64,000 nucleotides of DNA from Pontederia crassipes (GCA_030549335.1 CM060194.1:35918171-35982170), one strand, 5' to 3'. Positions 34,999-47,802 are shown, numbered from the stretch's first letter. Translations and numbers: made by a program. Notes: generated from the sequence alone by a model not told the origin.

Positions 34999-36997
34999 AT
35001 TCTTAACACTTCGCCTCACATGAGTCTAGCCCACCACATGGACAACAAAGGGAGGAAAATACTTTTTTTTAATAAGAGCTTAACGAGGTTTAAACTCTTG
35101 ACCTTTAGTTTCGATATCATATTAAATTTTGCTAATCAATTTCCAATATCATATTAAATTTTGCTAATCAATTTTCCTAGAATCTTAAACCATTAAGAAG
35201 AGCTATATAATTTATTTTATATTCTTAACAAAACCAATGGAGTTTGGCGGTCTGTATTATCTTGGCTTGGATGTGCATGGCCTGGAGGATGAACTCGGTT
35301 GATGAGCAAGATAAGTTGCGGAAGGCTGGCGGAGATGCAATCAGAAAACATATGAATGTGTTTCTTCTAGAGTTGGTAAGTTTTTTTTATCTCATTGTCG
35401 GTTCAAAGGGTGTGTTGCGATTGCAGACCATCTACAAATTAATATTTATTATGCAATATTATAGATACAGTGGCTAATTATTTATCATATCAAGCATAAT
35501 CTAAACTAAAATTCTTGTAAAAACTAACAAATTAACCTAAAAGTACATCCTAGCAAATACTAACAAAAGAAAAAAAAAAGGCAAGAATAGGCATAACGTG
35601 AGATGAACGGGCTCAATTATACCACAGATGAGAAACATTGACAAGAATAAATTGATCATTATTTTTTTTTCTTTGGATCGTGAAGTTAATGTACTACAAG
35701 ATAAGTTATCACTGAGAATGAAATTTCAAGATATTGTGTTTGATGTTTATGACTTGTTGTCTAGTCATTAGGGTTGCATTTAGAAATATTAGTTGAATTG
35801 ATATCCTCGTGAATAGTTGAATTGATATATTAGTTCAGGTGTGTTTGTATAGAGTAGAAGGTAATGATGAAGATGCAATGAATTTATATGATAGAAAAAA
35901 GTAGTTATAGTGGATTAATATTTAGTAGATGTTTTAATTAAAAATAATTATTATACATATAAAATATAATTTTATTAATTAATAAAAATAAATGAATAAA
36001 TTTTTTGTTTAAAATATATATATTTAAATATAAAAAACATTTTCAAATAAATTATATTTAATAAAATATATTGCTTAAAATATATTATTTATACAACTAA
36101 TTTCAAGACTATGTTTCACTTCTTCCACCAAGTGCTACCTTTTTTGGTGACATTTTTTAAATTTTTTTTTTCCTTTTCTTATTTGCTCTCTCTCACAAAT
36201 TTCTCTTATAAAATAATTTATTTATTAAATATAAAAGATTTATAATAAGGAATTAATATAATATTAGTTATTACATATTATTTCATTTTAATATTTTATT
36301 AGTTATAATTTATTAAAAATTGTTTATATATTTAAATAATATAATTTAGTTATTTTTAATAAAAAACAATTTATACTTTGATTTTATTTATTAACAAAAT
36401 TATATTTTATATTTTCAATACATATTTTTATTCAAATACTCACTAAAATTAATCAATTACATATACTTTATTCTATCACATTAATTACATTTTTTTATCA
36501 TTCGAACTAATATATCAATTTAATTAAAAAATTTGAAAATAACCACGATTTCATCTGCATGCTCTCCTTGTGTAGCTTGTCAATATCAAATTCAGAATCG
36601 AGGTGAACTCGATCTGACAAAAAAATATATCTCCATTTAAACATCCCGATTATATTTTTTTATTTAAAAAATATATAAAACTAGACATAATTAAGAGAAA
36701 TGATTAATAATATGCATCGATCAGTTGTACTATAATAAACATTGAATAATAAATTACATTCATATATAGAAGGCAAAATAGCAGAACTTAGATTATTTCC
36801 TTAACAAGCAACGTTAAAAAAATTATAAATATATACTATTACCGGTATCCATGTATCAATTATTTATTATCATTTTTGGTGTCGTAATAACTGTCTAAAT
36901 GCTTACGTTTGCCCACAACAACAAAATTGAGGAAAATAATTGTAAGCTCACATTGGATTTGAATAAATGCAATAAAATTATATCCTAAGTAGATTTA
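34999..36997. other. AT-rich intergenic DNA in unit 2
   Basis: Counterpart of 25002-27000. The exon-like patch at 35239-35395 lacks ten bases and one further base relative to unit 1. No gene was recognised. Confidence 0.5.
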
Positions 36998-36999
36998 AC

Positions 37000-38580
37000 C
37001 AATGTTATTAAAATCCGACCGGATTGATTGATTCAACAATATCAATCCGGTGTTTGGTCCATTCTGATTTGAAGCCAAAACCGTAATGATGATCTGATTG
37101 AAAAAATCGGTTGAACATGTATAAACGAACAAATCAAGAAGAACCCGATTCAACTTAAAAAAAAGGAAAAAGAAAAAAATAAGAAGAAAACAAGGAAAGT
37201 AACTTATCTTGAATCATAATAAAATAGTAAATTATGGAGAGAGAAAATGAAAGGTAAAAAAAAGGAAAGCAAAATAAATGAAGAAAGAGATCAATGTGTG
37301 GAAAAATAAAAAGAAGATATAAAGTGATTTATGGTAATAATAAACTAATATATTGTTAAGAGCATTAAATGATAAAAATAGAGAGAATTATTGAAGAGAG
37401 AGGGAAAATGAGAAAAAGGAAAGTAAGATTAATGAAGAGAAAAAGGAAGAAACGGAAAGAAAAGAAAGTAAAATAAAAATAAAACGTAAGAGTAATTTAT
37501 GGTAGAAAAAATATATTATTAATAGCACTTATTATGTAAATAAAATTTAATAATAATCAATTAATATTAAAAATTTATATTAGTATTTCTAACTTTATAG
37601 ATTACTAATTTTTATACATAATATAATATTTTTTATGCACATATCGTATAAATTATTATATATAATCTTATTTTATGAAAACCCTACTCAATCCGAACGA
37701 ACCAGATTGGACCTGTCTAACCACGATCCAGTTGGTCATCCGATTCGATTGCCGATCCAATTATGATAACAATAAAATCGAATCGGACTGACCGGTTCAA
37801 CGGGTCCAACCACGAACCGGAGCTAGTCCTGTCCAAATTAATTGCAAATTCAGAAATGGAGTTGAATCGGACAAAAACTGGTTCAATCGGTCAAAACCGA
37901 TTTAAGTATTTAATCACTAAATCAGAAAAATCCGGTTCAGTGAAAAAATTAGAAAATAAAATTTAAAATAGGAAATAGAAAGTAGAAAGGAAAATAAAAA
38001 ATGGGAAAGTATTTGAATAGAGCATTGGTAAAAATCAAAAAGGAAATAAACGTGAAAAAAATTAATTGGAGAGAGAAATTGATAGAAATAAAAAAGGAAA
38101 TAATAATTAAAATTGAAAATTAATATTCTTTCTTTTTTATGAGTAGGAGAGTGGAAATAGTCATAAAATTAATAATTTAAAATCTTCTATATGAATATAT
38201 ATTTTTAATATCTTTGTATTATAAAAAAAAGAAATTAATAGGGAGAGAGGAGTTAATGGAAATTTAAATAAATTATTAAACTGAAAGTAAAGAAAAAAAT
38301 AAACATAAGAGTGATATATATCAAAATAAAAATAATATTGAAAAATAAAATAATAGAATTAATATAATAATCAATAATAAATCAAACTATTTTTTATGAA
38401 TATTAAAATTTATTTATTATATTTTACTATGAGTTATAAGTTAGGATTATATTTTTATGCATTATATAATATTGATTATGTATATATCCATTAAGTTATT
38501 ATAAATAATATTAATTTAATAAAATCCTATTAAACTTGATTGAATTCTATAGATGATCCGGTTGGGTTATTATAACATTG
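37000..38580. mobile_element. hAT-like non-autonomous element at the kinase promoter
   Basis: Termini CAATGTTATTAAAATCCGAC (37000) and, read inward from the right, CAATGTTATAATAACCCAAC (38580) form inverted repeats related to those of the hAT element at 7191-8675. The interior is AT- and purine-rich with scattered CCGGTT/AACCGG motifs near both ends and no transposase. The 8-bp flanks (GATTTAAC and CTCATCAG) do not match. The left flank coincides with the end of the 10-kb duplication, so the original flank may be lost. Confidence 0.65.
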
Positions 38581-38719
38581 CTCATCAGTCACCGCCCTGC
38601 CATAGTGGATATTAACGCAGTCGCCACGCCACTCCTCAAAATCTCCTGCTCCTTCGCCCATCCACTCCACATCTCTCTCTATCTCTCTCTCACACAGCTC
38701 CCAAGTTTCCTCCAGCACC
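38581..38719 (+). promoter_or_regulatory. 5' leader of the receptor-like kinase gene
   Basis: Only 139 bp separate the hAT-like terminus from the ATG. The stretch ends in a CT-rich tract (ATCTCTCTCTATCTCTCTCT near 38670-38690), a common plant core-promoter/leader feature. The start codon has A at -3 (ACC ATG). No TATA box is visible in it, so the promoter may extend into the transposon. Confidence 0.5.
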
Positions 38720-40705
38720 ATGTTCCGGCGCAGCTTCGCTCTGTTCCTTCTGGCGCTCCTCTTCCTTCCCCTGCCGATACAATCTTCCGGCCACAAATGC
38801 CCCCTGGATCTGGACACCGCCTCCCGCATGATCCCTTCAGACTGCTACGCCAACGCCTCCGCCACGGAGACCGCCACGACGGGCTGCTGCTGGTATGTCT
38901 TCGCGGCCTATCTTTTCGCCGCCTCCCGCCGCGCCAACCTGACCGGGGTGGCCTTCATGCCGCCGGCTGTTGCCACTGCCTGCTCTTCATCCTATTCCGA
39001 CCTCCTCATCGGCCGCGGCCTTGTTCGCCGCTCCCTCCTCACGAACAACTCCTGCGACCTCTCTACCTCCAATCTCGCAGCAGACGGAGGCCCATGCCAG
39101 TTCCCCACCGTGGCTGCCGTCCGTTCGGCGACGAACCTCTCCAACGCGACGCTCCTCTGCGCCTCTCCATCCGCCGGTAACCTCTCCGAGGTCTCCGGAG
39201 CAGGAGGCCCCTGCGAGACGTGCCAAGCAGCCGTCATCGAAGGTACGATGGTGCTGTTCAACGTAACGCAGACAAAAGAGATTGTCGCCTGCGGAATGGC
39301 AGCCACCATCGGCATATGGGCGTCGTACTACCCATCCCTCCCCCGCTTCCGGTCTTATGCCCTCTGTATGCTCCAAGCCCTCGAGAACCTCGGTGTCCTC
39401 GGCACCAGCAATCTCATCCCTTCTCCTCCTCCTACGACGACGAAACAGCCGGAGGTGGCTGGGGGCGTCTCTTCTTCTATCTCTAAGACTATCAAGGTCA
39501 CTGCGGGGTCGGCCGCTGCCGGTATCCTCTCCATCATCGCCATCGTCTATCTAGCATTCATGATCAGGCGTTCAACCGTCTTCCCCGCTGTCGCCGGTGA
39601 TCTGCTCGAATCTTCGCCAAAGCCGTTGTCGCCTATTGCATCGTCGCCGCTGCCCACAGATGGTCTCTACATCTTCACCAAAGCGGAGCTAAGGACGGCC
39701 ACGAAGGGCTACGATGACCGTCTCCTCCTAGGAACTGGTGGCGCCGGCATGGTCTACCTCGGACGCCTCCCGAGCGGCCAGTCCGTGGCCATCAAGCGCA
39801 TCTACCGCGAAAAAAAGCTCGCCGAGTTCTACTCAGAGGTTGCCATCCTTGCAAAGCTCCGCCACCCCAATCTCACAACCCTCGTCGGCTACTGCCTGAC
39901 AACCGGCGGCCGCGTCAGCGACGATCGCGAGTACGCGCTCGTCTATGAATATATGGCGGGGGGCAACCTCGCACGTGCGCTCTTCGATGGAGAAGGGCTC
40001 CCTTGGCCGCGGCGCGTCCAGATTGCGGCTGACATCGCCGAGGGGCTCGCCTACCTCCACGATTTCCCGGGGGGCGCCGTGGTGCACAGGGACGTCAAGC
40101 CCACCAACGTGCTGCTCACTGCGGCTGACGCCGGCGCTGCCAAACTATCCGACTTTGGCGTTTCGAGGGTCGTGTCCGCCGACGAGACCCATCGGTCCAC
40201 AGAGGTGATGGGGACCTTGGGATACGTCGACCCGGAGAGCTTCGCCGTCGGCCATGTCTCCGAGGCGACGGACGTGTACAGCTTCGGCGTCGTGTTGCTG
40301 GAGCTGGTCACCGGGCGGCGGGCGGTGGCGCCGACGCCGACGGGCGGGTCTGAGTCCATCGTCCAGACGGCGCGCGGAGTGACGGAGGCACCAGACGACG
40401 GAGGGGAAGGGGGCCTGAGTGCCATAGTGGACCCCAGGCTTGGGCGTGATTGGGATCGGGGGACGGTGACGGCGGTATTCCATCTCGCCTGCCGTTGCGT
40501 TCGGCGGCACAAGGTTGATCGGCCGCGAATGGTCGAGGTGTTGCCGGAACTGAGGGCAGCGCTAACGGAGCTTGAGGTGCCGACGGGGACATCAACGTCG
40601 ACGTCGGAGGGGGTGGCGTGGGATTCTTCGCCGGCGTGGCCTTGTTCCACTCCATCATCCCAATCGAACGGCTGTATTGAGTTTGGTACACAAGTCGGGC
40701 GTTGA
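38720..40705 (+). CDS. receptor-like kinase with SPARK-type extracellular domain (At1g11050-like)
   Basis: An uninterrupted 661-codon frame encodes a single-pass membrane kinase. Residues 1-21 form a signal peptide. Residues about 25-220 are a Cys-rich, N-glycosylation-rich ectodomain (CxxC at 165-168, CGM at 191) of the SPARK type known from At1g11050-like kinases. A transmembrane helix spans about 260-281, followed by RR. The kinase domain (about 333-615) has the glycine loop GTGGAG (338-343), Lys359 (VAIK), Glu373, the RD-type catalytic loop HRDVKPTN (456-463), DFG (478-480) and GTLGYVDPE (498-506), so it looks catalytically competent. The last 45 residues are Ser/Thr-rich. It presumably phosphorylates Ser/Thr on cytoplasmic partners after sensing an apoplastic signal; ligand and partners are unknown. 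No introns, very GC-rich, and surrounded by AT-rich repeats. Subfamily placement is from memory of the family; kinase identity is certain. Confidence 0.95.
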   Translation: MFRRSFALFLLALLFLPLPIQSSGHKCPLDLDTASRMIPSDCYANASATETATTGCCWYVFAAYLFAASRRANLTGVAFMPPAVATACSSSYSDLLIGRGLVRRSLLTNNSCDLSTSNLAADGGPCQFPTVAAVRSATNLSNATLLCASPSAGNLSEVSGAGGPCETCQAAVIEGTMVLFNVTQTKEIVACGMAATIGIWASYYPSLPRFRSYALCMLQALENLGVLGTSNLIPSPPPTTTKQPEVAGGVSSSISKTIKVTAGSAAAGILSIIAIVYLAFMIRRSTVFPAVAGDLLESSPKPLSPIASSPLPTDGLYIFTKAELRTATKGYDDRLLLGTGGAGMVYLGRLPSGQSVAIKRIYREKKLAEFYSEVAILAKLRHPNLTTLVGYCLTTGGRVSDDREYALVYEYMAGGNLARALFDGEGLPWPRRVQIAADIAEGLAYLHDFPGGAVVHRDVKPTNVLLTAADAGAAKLSDFGVSRVVSADETHRSTEVMGTLGYVDPESFAVGHVSEATDVYSFGVVLLELVTGRRAVAPTPTGGSESIVQTARGVTEAPDDGGEGGLSAIVDPRLGRDWDRGTVTAVFHLACRCVRRHKVDRPRMVEVLPELRAALTELEVPTGTSTSTSEGVAWDSSPAWPCSTPSSQSNGCIEFGTQVGR

Positions 40706-42408
40706 TACGCTCTCGTCTTTTTTTACCCTTTATGAATATACTTTTTCAGCACATTTTTCCCATATATGTACAGTTTTTTTTTTCTTCGATTGATTAGTTC
40801 ATTCGGTAGAGATTAAAAAAACAAGGTTTAGCCAATTATAATTTTTTTCTTCTATACTAGATATTTTTTTTAGAAGTAAAAAATTATGAAAAATACTGTG
40901 TAGATGCGCATAAAGATTGTGTTTGATATTAAAAAATAAGGTAGAAGAATCATTTATTCTGCCAAATATATGAGAACTTTCACATCATGTGACATTGAGT
41001 CAGAACTTTTTGAAATTGTTTGACATTCTCATTTTTGTTCATGGGTCAAACATTTTTTATCTCGTTTTGTTCTCACAGTAGAAGCAAAATGAGGACAAGG
41101 TTATTCTCGAGTGGAGCACGAACATGTTGACTCCTATTTTTTCTTTGTTCTAATAATTAATGTTGTGGAGCCCACTTGCACAAAATTGTGCTGTTTAGTA
41201 GAAAAAGTGAGGTTAAGCTTTTGTTCTCACATTTGTTCTTATATCAAACGTATCCTTTGAGTTCTGATCAAAAGTTCTTGTCTTCGACAAAAATATTTAT
41301 TTATTTATTTTGCTTTACTATTTGTACTTTTAGCCGCCATTTTTGACTTTTTTTTCTTTTATCTATTTTTTAATTATTTTATAATATAAGTATATATTAT
41401 TTAGTTATTTATTAATACATTATTAATCATATTATAAAATAATTTATTAATTGTTATTAATTAAAATTTATAAAATATTTTTTCTTAATAATTAATAAAT
41501 ATTTTATTAATTAAACTATTCAATTTTTTTAAAAATTATATTATATTTGGATATTAAGATGTACGTAAATTATAATATTAATAATATTTAAAAGATTTAA
41601 TCAAAATAAATAAAAATAAGATTAATAATATAACGATTTAAGTAAATTATAATATTAATAATATTTAAAATATTTAATCAAAATAAATAAAAAATATTAA
41701 TAATATAACGATTTATGTGAACTATAATATTAATAATATTTAAAAGATTTAATCAAAATAAATAAAAATAATATTAATGATATAACGATTTTCGTAAATT
41801 ATAATATTAATAACATATTCTTTTTTACTATTATTTTATACCTCATAAAATAATAAATTATATTCTTAGTTCTTATTTTTTATTCAAATATCTCCTAAAA
41901 CTTATCCATCAAATCAATTTTTTAAATCTTCATCATTACACTTTTTCATCTAAACACCAACCCAAACTTTTTTATGAAATCGATTAGTTCTCGAGAACTA
42001 ATTTTTTCTCAAAATTTCTGTTCCAAATACAGCGAAAAAGTTTTGTTGTTGTACGTTTTAACCATTTACGAAGTCATTATTACGTAAAAAATGATGGACT
42101 CCTTTTAAAAAATGTTAACAGAAGAGCAAAGGACTCCTTTTAAAAAAAAAGAAAGAAAGAAAGAAAAAGGGAATTTAACGTGTGAATGACTTGAATTTCT
42201 TGTTAAGAAATCTATGACAACTTTAAATCTCAATCAACGCTTTCTCTGTAAATCACTAATAATTATTATTAATGATATATCACATTTCATTATTAAGGAC
42301 AATTTGGAATGAATTGAATGCATTAGATATATGGGTGTTTTTTAAACTTGAGCATTAGCTTTATATAAATATAAGATAAAAATAATATTGAAAAATAAAA
42401 TAAAAGAT
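40706..42408. other. AT-rich downstream region of the kinase gene
   Basis: No gene is supported. The first 100 bases probably hold the 3' UTR. The rest is very AT-rich, with an imperfect tandem array at 41565-41815. Confidence 0.5.
41565..41815. repeat. 77-bp AT-rich tandem repeat, about 3.3 copies
   Basis: Units starting GTAAATTATAATATTAATAA at 41565 and 41642, with degenerate starts at 41717 and 41794, give a period of 75-77 bp. Each unit contains ATATAACGATTT near its end. Confidence 0.85.
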
Positions 42409-42499
42409 TCTATATCTATCTATCTATCTATATTTATATAAAAGGTAAATAGTAGAAAGCCACATAGCAATTCAACAAAAAATTTGATAAAATATTCAA

Positions 42500-42965
42500 A
42501 ATTTGATAAAATATTAGAATAATCATGGAATCATATTAACATACTTAATCATAAATATAACCATATAAAATTTGATAAAGTAATTAAAATATCAGAATAT
42601 GAATGGGACCAGGAGTCACGTGACAACTCCACAAATTTTTTGAAAAAAATATTTTAAAATCAGAATAATCATGGAATCATATTAATATACTTAATTATAA
42701 ATATAATCATATAAAATCTGATAAAATAATTAAAATCAGAATATGAATGGGACCAGGAATCCAACTTTAGATTCTGATAACTTAATCATAAATATAACTG
42801 AAAAATATAAATCAGAATACCAATGGGAAGAGCAACTTTTAACGGATTTTAATAATGAAGACTCGTGCAATATATAACAAAATCACAGAAAATATTGGGA
42901 AGAGGACTTTAACTTTTAACGGAATTTAATAATGAAGACTCATGTGATATATAACAAAAAATTAT
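42500..42965. repeat. imperfect tandem repeats in the Helitron 5' region
   Basis: A 146-bp unit occurs twice (GAATAATCATGGAATCATAT at 42517 and 42663), each copy ending in AATATGAATGGGACCAGGA. Then a unit of about 77 bp occurs twice (TTTAATAATGAAGACTC near 42847 and 42927). No gene is visible between 42450 and 43377. Confidence 0.8.
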
Positions 42966-43377
42966 CTATTTTCATGTAGTATCCATATGAAGTTTTTAAT
43001 ATTTTGTATTAGATTAGAATATCTCCTCCAAGACTCCTATTTATATCTACGACATTAAAATAATTTATCATATTTTCTAATTCCTAATATGGCTTCTTCT
43101 TCTACGTTCCTCTGCAAGCGATTCGGTCCCTTCTTTTCTCTACATTCCTCGATTCTTTCCAGCTCTTCCTCTACGTTCCTCTGCAAGTGATTCTTCCCTT
43201 GGAAGGTGAGTTCCCTAACATCAATTTCAATAGCTTGGTAAGATATAAAAGTTTTAGTATTTTACATCACTTTTCAAAAGCACATAATTTACCTTGATCA
43301 TGCCTAATCTCTTTCACATCTTCATATCGTATGTGCAACTATTTCTCTCCAAAAGGCATCAAACCTACTCAAGACTA

Positions 43378-46300
43378 TGGTATTAAATATTGATTTAATT
43401 AGTGACATTAATCAAACAAAGGTGCAATGGAATATAAAAGTGTGTGGTGAGATTATGCGGAACGAAAAAATCCAAATAGCATATATTCTCTTGAGATGAT
43501 TTTGCAAGATGAAAAGGTAATTTTTTATTTTTATCTTATTCTTATAATATTATGTTCTTATTTTTTTTCATTGACTTGATGTTCATATTGCTAGAGGTTT
43601 AGCTTAATAAGAACATATTCTTTGGATGAAAAAGGTTTAAATGAACATTTTTTGAAATAACTTTTCAATATCCTCTCCAAGCATTTTATATACGCTGACT
43701 TAATTTTCTCATGAGTATAACAAGAAAGGAGCTTTGACCTTTGACAAGTAATTTCTAAACTATAGAATAATTACAGGATTTCTTGGGAGAGATCAGTGGT
43801 ACCATATTTGCAAATGTATATATTTGTCTTTCATGTTATTTTTAAGGGAAGTTTGTCTTAATAAGTCATCCCTTATTTTATTGAGTAAAGGAGTCGAGAA
43901 TTGAAATTTTTTATTTTTTTCTGGAAAGGTTATTATATCTCTTATTTAGAACCCTGGAAAAGAAGAAAAGATAAAGAGGATTTTTTATAAGATAGAGAGG
44001 ACTATTGACTCTCATCCACATGTTGGGCTGAATAAATTTATATCACACACTATTGATATTGTGTATTTATCTCTAAATAGCTGAACAATTTAGCATAAAC
44101 AATATTTAATATTTCTAAGCAACAATTTGATTTGTATTATATTCCATCTACGTTCAACATAAATGAAGTTTATTAGGCCATAGTTATCTTTTGGTATGTC
44201 CTCTGTTTATCCATGCTATTACTCGTCCATAAATATAAGATGACAAAGAATGAATTATAATCATACCTCAAAAACATCCAATGTATTTACTTGTTGCTTA
44301 AAGATGAGTCAAAATCTAAATCATAAAAGAATTATAATTATGCATATGCTAATTTTTTTTATTTATTATCATTTCACAAGGTGGCCTTATTCAAGCAACA
44401 GTTGAAAAAAAATTTATTTGTTCATTCAAAACAAAGATAAATGAGTTGAGAGTATATTTAATGAACTTCATGGTAGGATCAAATAATACTTATTTCAAAA
44501 TGACTAAACATAAATTTAAATTGACTTTCACTCAAAGGACACCTATTATCGAAACACATGATTTAAATTTTTGCATAAATATATTTCATGTACGTCCTTA
44601 TATGGAGGTTATCAATCAAGTCGACATCAATGAGAATGAATTATTCGGTGAGAATTTGTTATTATAATATTTCTTATTATTGCTTTGTTTTATGATAATT
44701 ATTGAACTTTCTTCACTGTTTCTTAAAATATTGTAGATGTCATTGGAGAAATTGTAACTTGCAGTGATGTTCAAAAGAACAACATCAATGATAAGACCAA
44801 TGTTTTCATGAATTTAGAACTTGTGAGTGTTAACAATGATCAAATGACTCTTCACATTATTTTATTATCTTTTGATTTTCTTACATTAAAATTTTGTATC
44901 CATGATGAATAGGATCTCTGCTACTTTTTGGGGAGAATTTGTGAACCAAAATTTACCTCACATCAATACATCATCTAATCAACCTATTATAGTTGTTATG
45001 CAAATGATATAAGCTCACAAATTTCAAAGTACTAAACTTTTTCATATAAATATTAAATTTTTTTTCTTTTTTATTTTAACATATTATATGACTGATAAAA
45101 TAAATTATGTCAGATAAGTATTCTATACGTAATACTTGACATGCATCAAAGCTTTGGATTAACTCAGATATCCCTCAAGTGGTAGAGTTTAAATCCAAGT
45201 TTTCTATTTGAAGTTTAATTGTTATATGATAAAATTTATGCACAATAAATATTTTTCTATTTTAGTAAGAGTAATTCCATAGTAAAAGTTTGATTTATTA
45301 TATTAATTAAATTTTTTAATAATGCAGATTGCTTAGTGTGAATAGAACTATCTCTAAGAGCATCACTCAAATTTCCATTCCACATAACTACTCGGTCAAT
45401 GATGAGTTATCTTTCGGAATCATTGAAGTTTAACTTATTGAAGAATTGGTTAAATGCCCCCAAGTATTTTTTTTGCAAAGTATATTTCATATTTTTTATG
45501 TTTAAAATGATATTATAAATGTATTTTTTTCTTAGGAAGGAAACTTTTGGATTGACGCAACTGTGGTTGATTTAAGCCTTCAAAAAGAATGATCATATAT
45601 AGGATGCAAAAAATGTTCAAGAAAAGTTGAGAAAGTTGGAAATAAATTTTACTGTAAAAATTGTGATCACCTTGACTCTTGTGCTAATAATAGGTATTTA
45701 TGATATTATATATAGACATCTCAAATAATATTAAAATAAAATAAATATTCACATTTTGATTAATTCATCATTCCGTTTGATTAGATATAAACTTCAAGTG
45801 CGTGTGATGGATGGTACTGGATTTATATTATTGTTACTTTGGGACCATGAAGCTATACAATTCTTAGGAAAGATTGTTAATGACTTGAAAAGGAGTTTAC
45901 TTGGGGTATACAATTTTATCTTGCCTTATTGATTTATATAATCTTGATACTAAATATTGTACTTCAGACGTCTTCTGGTGATGACAAACTTTCATATCCC
46001 TCGGAGCTTGATGCCATTATCGATAGAAAGATGATGTTCAAAGTAGTAGTAAAAAATTCTAATATTGAAATGCATGATGAAGTTTATACTATCATTAAAC
46101 TTTGTGGCGATCGAGATATTATAAACAAATATATCCCTTCTCCAAATCAAGAACCATTCATTGTAAGTGTGAATTTAGTATTAGAATTATATCTTTATTC
46201 AAAATATAATATATGCATATATTATGAAATATTTTGATAATGCTTATCTTATGTTTTTTCATTAGAACCATGATAATTTGACAACCAAACAAGTGGCCTT

Positions 46301-46559
46301 TGAAGTAGAAGATTTTAAGGTAACCCTAACATTCATTTTTTTAAACCAAATTAGCTATTAAATCAAATTTATTTACATATAGTTTTGTTATCATTGAAAT
46401 TTGTTTAAATTCCTTTAATGTTTATATTTGTAGGAACACGAGTCTGATATAAATGAATAGTTGACTCCTGCAAAAGACTATGCTAAAAGACAAACTCCTG
46501 CTAAGAGGCATATTACACGAAATGCAGCAGACATAGTTGATGTAGATGAAGACATTAAT
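43378..46559 (+). pseudogene. Helitron RPA1-like gene, decayed and disrupted
   Basis: Exon-sized pieces of a plant replication protein A1-like protein occur in order. About 43378-43518 reads MVLNIDLISDINQTKVQWNI and then, in another frame, IYSLEMILQDEK. 44379-44650 encodes the first OB fold (GLIQATVEKKF...FKLTFTQ). 44737-44825 reads DVIGEIVTCSDV, and about 44912-45010 reads RISATFWGEFVNQ, the second OB fold. 45538-45695 has the C-terminal zinc ribbon (GCKKCSRKV...FYCKNCDHLDSC). 45785-45905 reads LQVRVMDGTGFILLLLWDHE and 45967-46160 reads SYPSELDAIIDRKMMFKVVV. In-frame stops (for example TAG in the last exon near 46458) and frame changes show decay. The final exon is cut at 46559 by a CACTA insertion and appears to resume at 58840. 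In Helitrons this single-stranded-DNA-binding protein is thought to assist rolling-circle replication. Confidence 0.75.
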
Positions 46560-47769
46560 CACTATAAGAAAACTGACGATTAGAGATGCTAAATAGCATC
46601 TCAAAACATGATGACGCTAAATCGACACCACTAGTGTCGTTATGGCATCTCAGTTGAGTCCCAAGTAAGAGATGCTACTTGCCTCCCAATAGCGTCTCAT
46701 TAGCATTTTCTTAGCGTTTTAGGAAATAGGCGCTAAAGCAGGCGCCAGGTAGCCGCTATTATTGCGCGCCATGAAGTAAAGTGCGCAGGAGAACCTAGCG
46801 TTGTTCTCACGTCGACAGCCTTCGATGCAAACCTAGCATCGCATGACTTGAGACGCTATGAAGATGCTAACTGGCATCACATCTACGACGACGCTATGTA
46901 AACGCCAATGTGATTACTTGACATCCCATACCTGTATATGTTAATTAAGAAATAGATAACTATATATAGGCTATCTACATGTATATCGCTATATGTTATC
47001 TATTTTGACGCAACCCTATATATTATCTATACTATAGGTTAATCAATAAATAAATTAAATATTGTATATGTACCTTCAACATATATATGTACTCCTACAT
47101 GATTATTTCTATATGTCTACATTATAGGAGTGTTCCTAAATATATAATTTGTTACCTATATTATATATGTTATTTATTCATACAATATATATCATTTCTT
47201 AATTATACATATATTATTTTTATATTCTTAATTATAAAATTATGATGGTTAAATTAAGAGGCATGGGCCGCTAGAAATTATCCCATTTTATCATCTCTGT
47301 GGAGGCTCAATAACATCTACCAAGCGCCACACTAGAGTTGCAGTCTTAGTCGATGCCAAGGAGACACTATTGGCATCTCTCTAGCGTCATCTTACTGAGA
47401 CGCTAAAACGAGTGAGATACTACTTCGGCGCTATTCTATCACTAATACACTTTAGCGACTCAATAGCGTTTGTATTGTGCTGCAGTAGTTGACTTTTTAT
47501 CACACTCACTTAATCGGGCACATATAGACATATATATACACGTATATACCTATACTTATATATAATAAGTACACATATACATATTATTATCACTTAATCT
47601 CGCACATATAAACATATACATACATATATATACTTGGAATCGTATACATATACACGTTATCTATATATGTCTCTCACATATATAGACATATACATACACG
47701 TATATACTTATAATACATATAGATAAACACATTGTTGTGACTTAATGTCTCACACATAGACACTTACAT

Positions 47770-47802
<33 letters not shown>

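Larger units (their letters stand above)
27005..36997 (+). repeat. 10-kb tandem duplication, unit 2
   Basis: Second copy of 16973-27000 in the same orientation, starting inside LTR sequence. Its right edge AGTAGATTTA (36997) lies two bases before the left terminus of the hAT-like element at 37000. At the inter-unit junction (27000-27005) the two ends are joined through a short TTAAAA-type overlap. Confidence 0.93.

Noticed and set aside
37763-37966. 67-codon frame in the hAT-like element
   Set aside because: Follows CCGGTT/AACCGG repeat motifs in a non-coding transposon interior; no similarity to transposases.
38578-40793. Numerous frames of 60-200 codons overlapping the kinase gene
   Set aside because: Shadows of the GC-rich kinase coding sequence in other frames.
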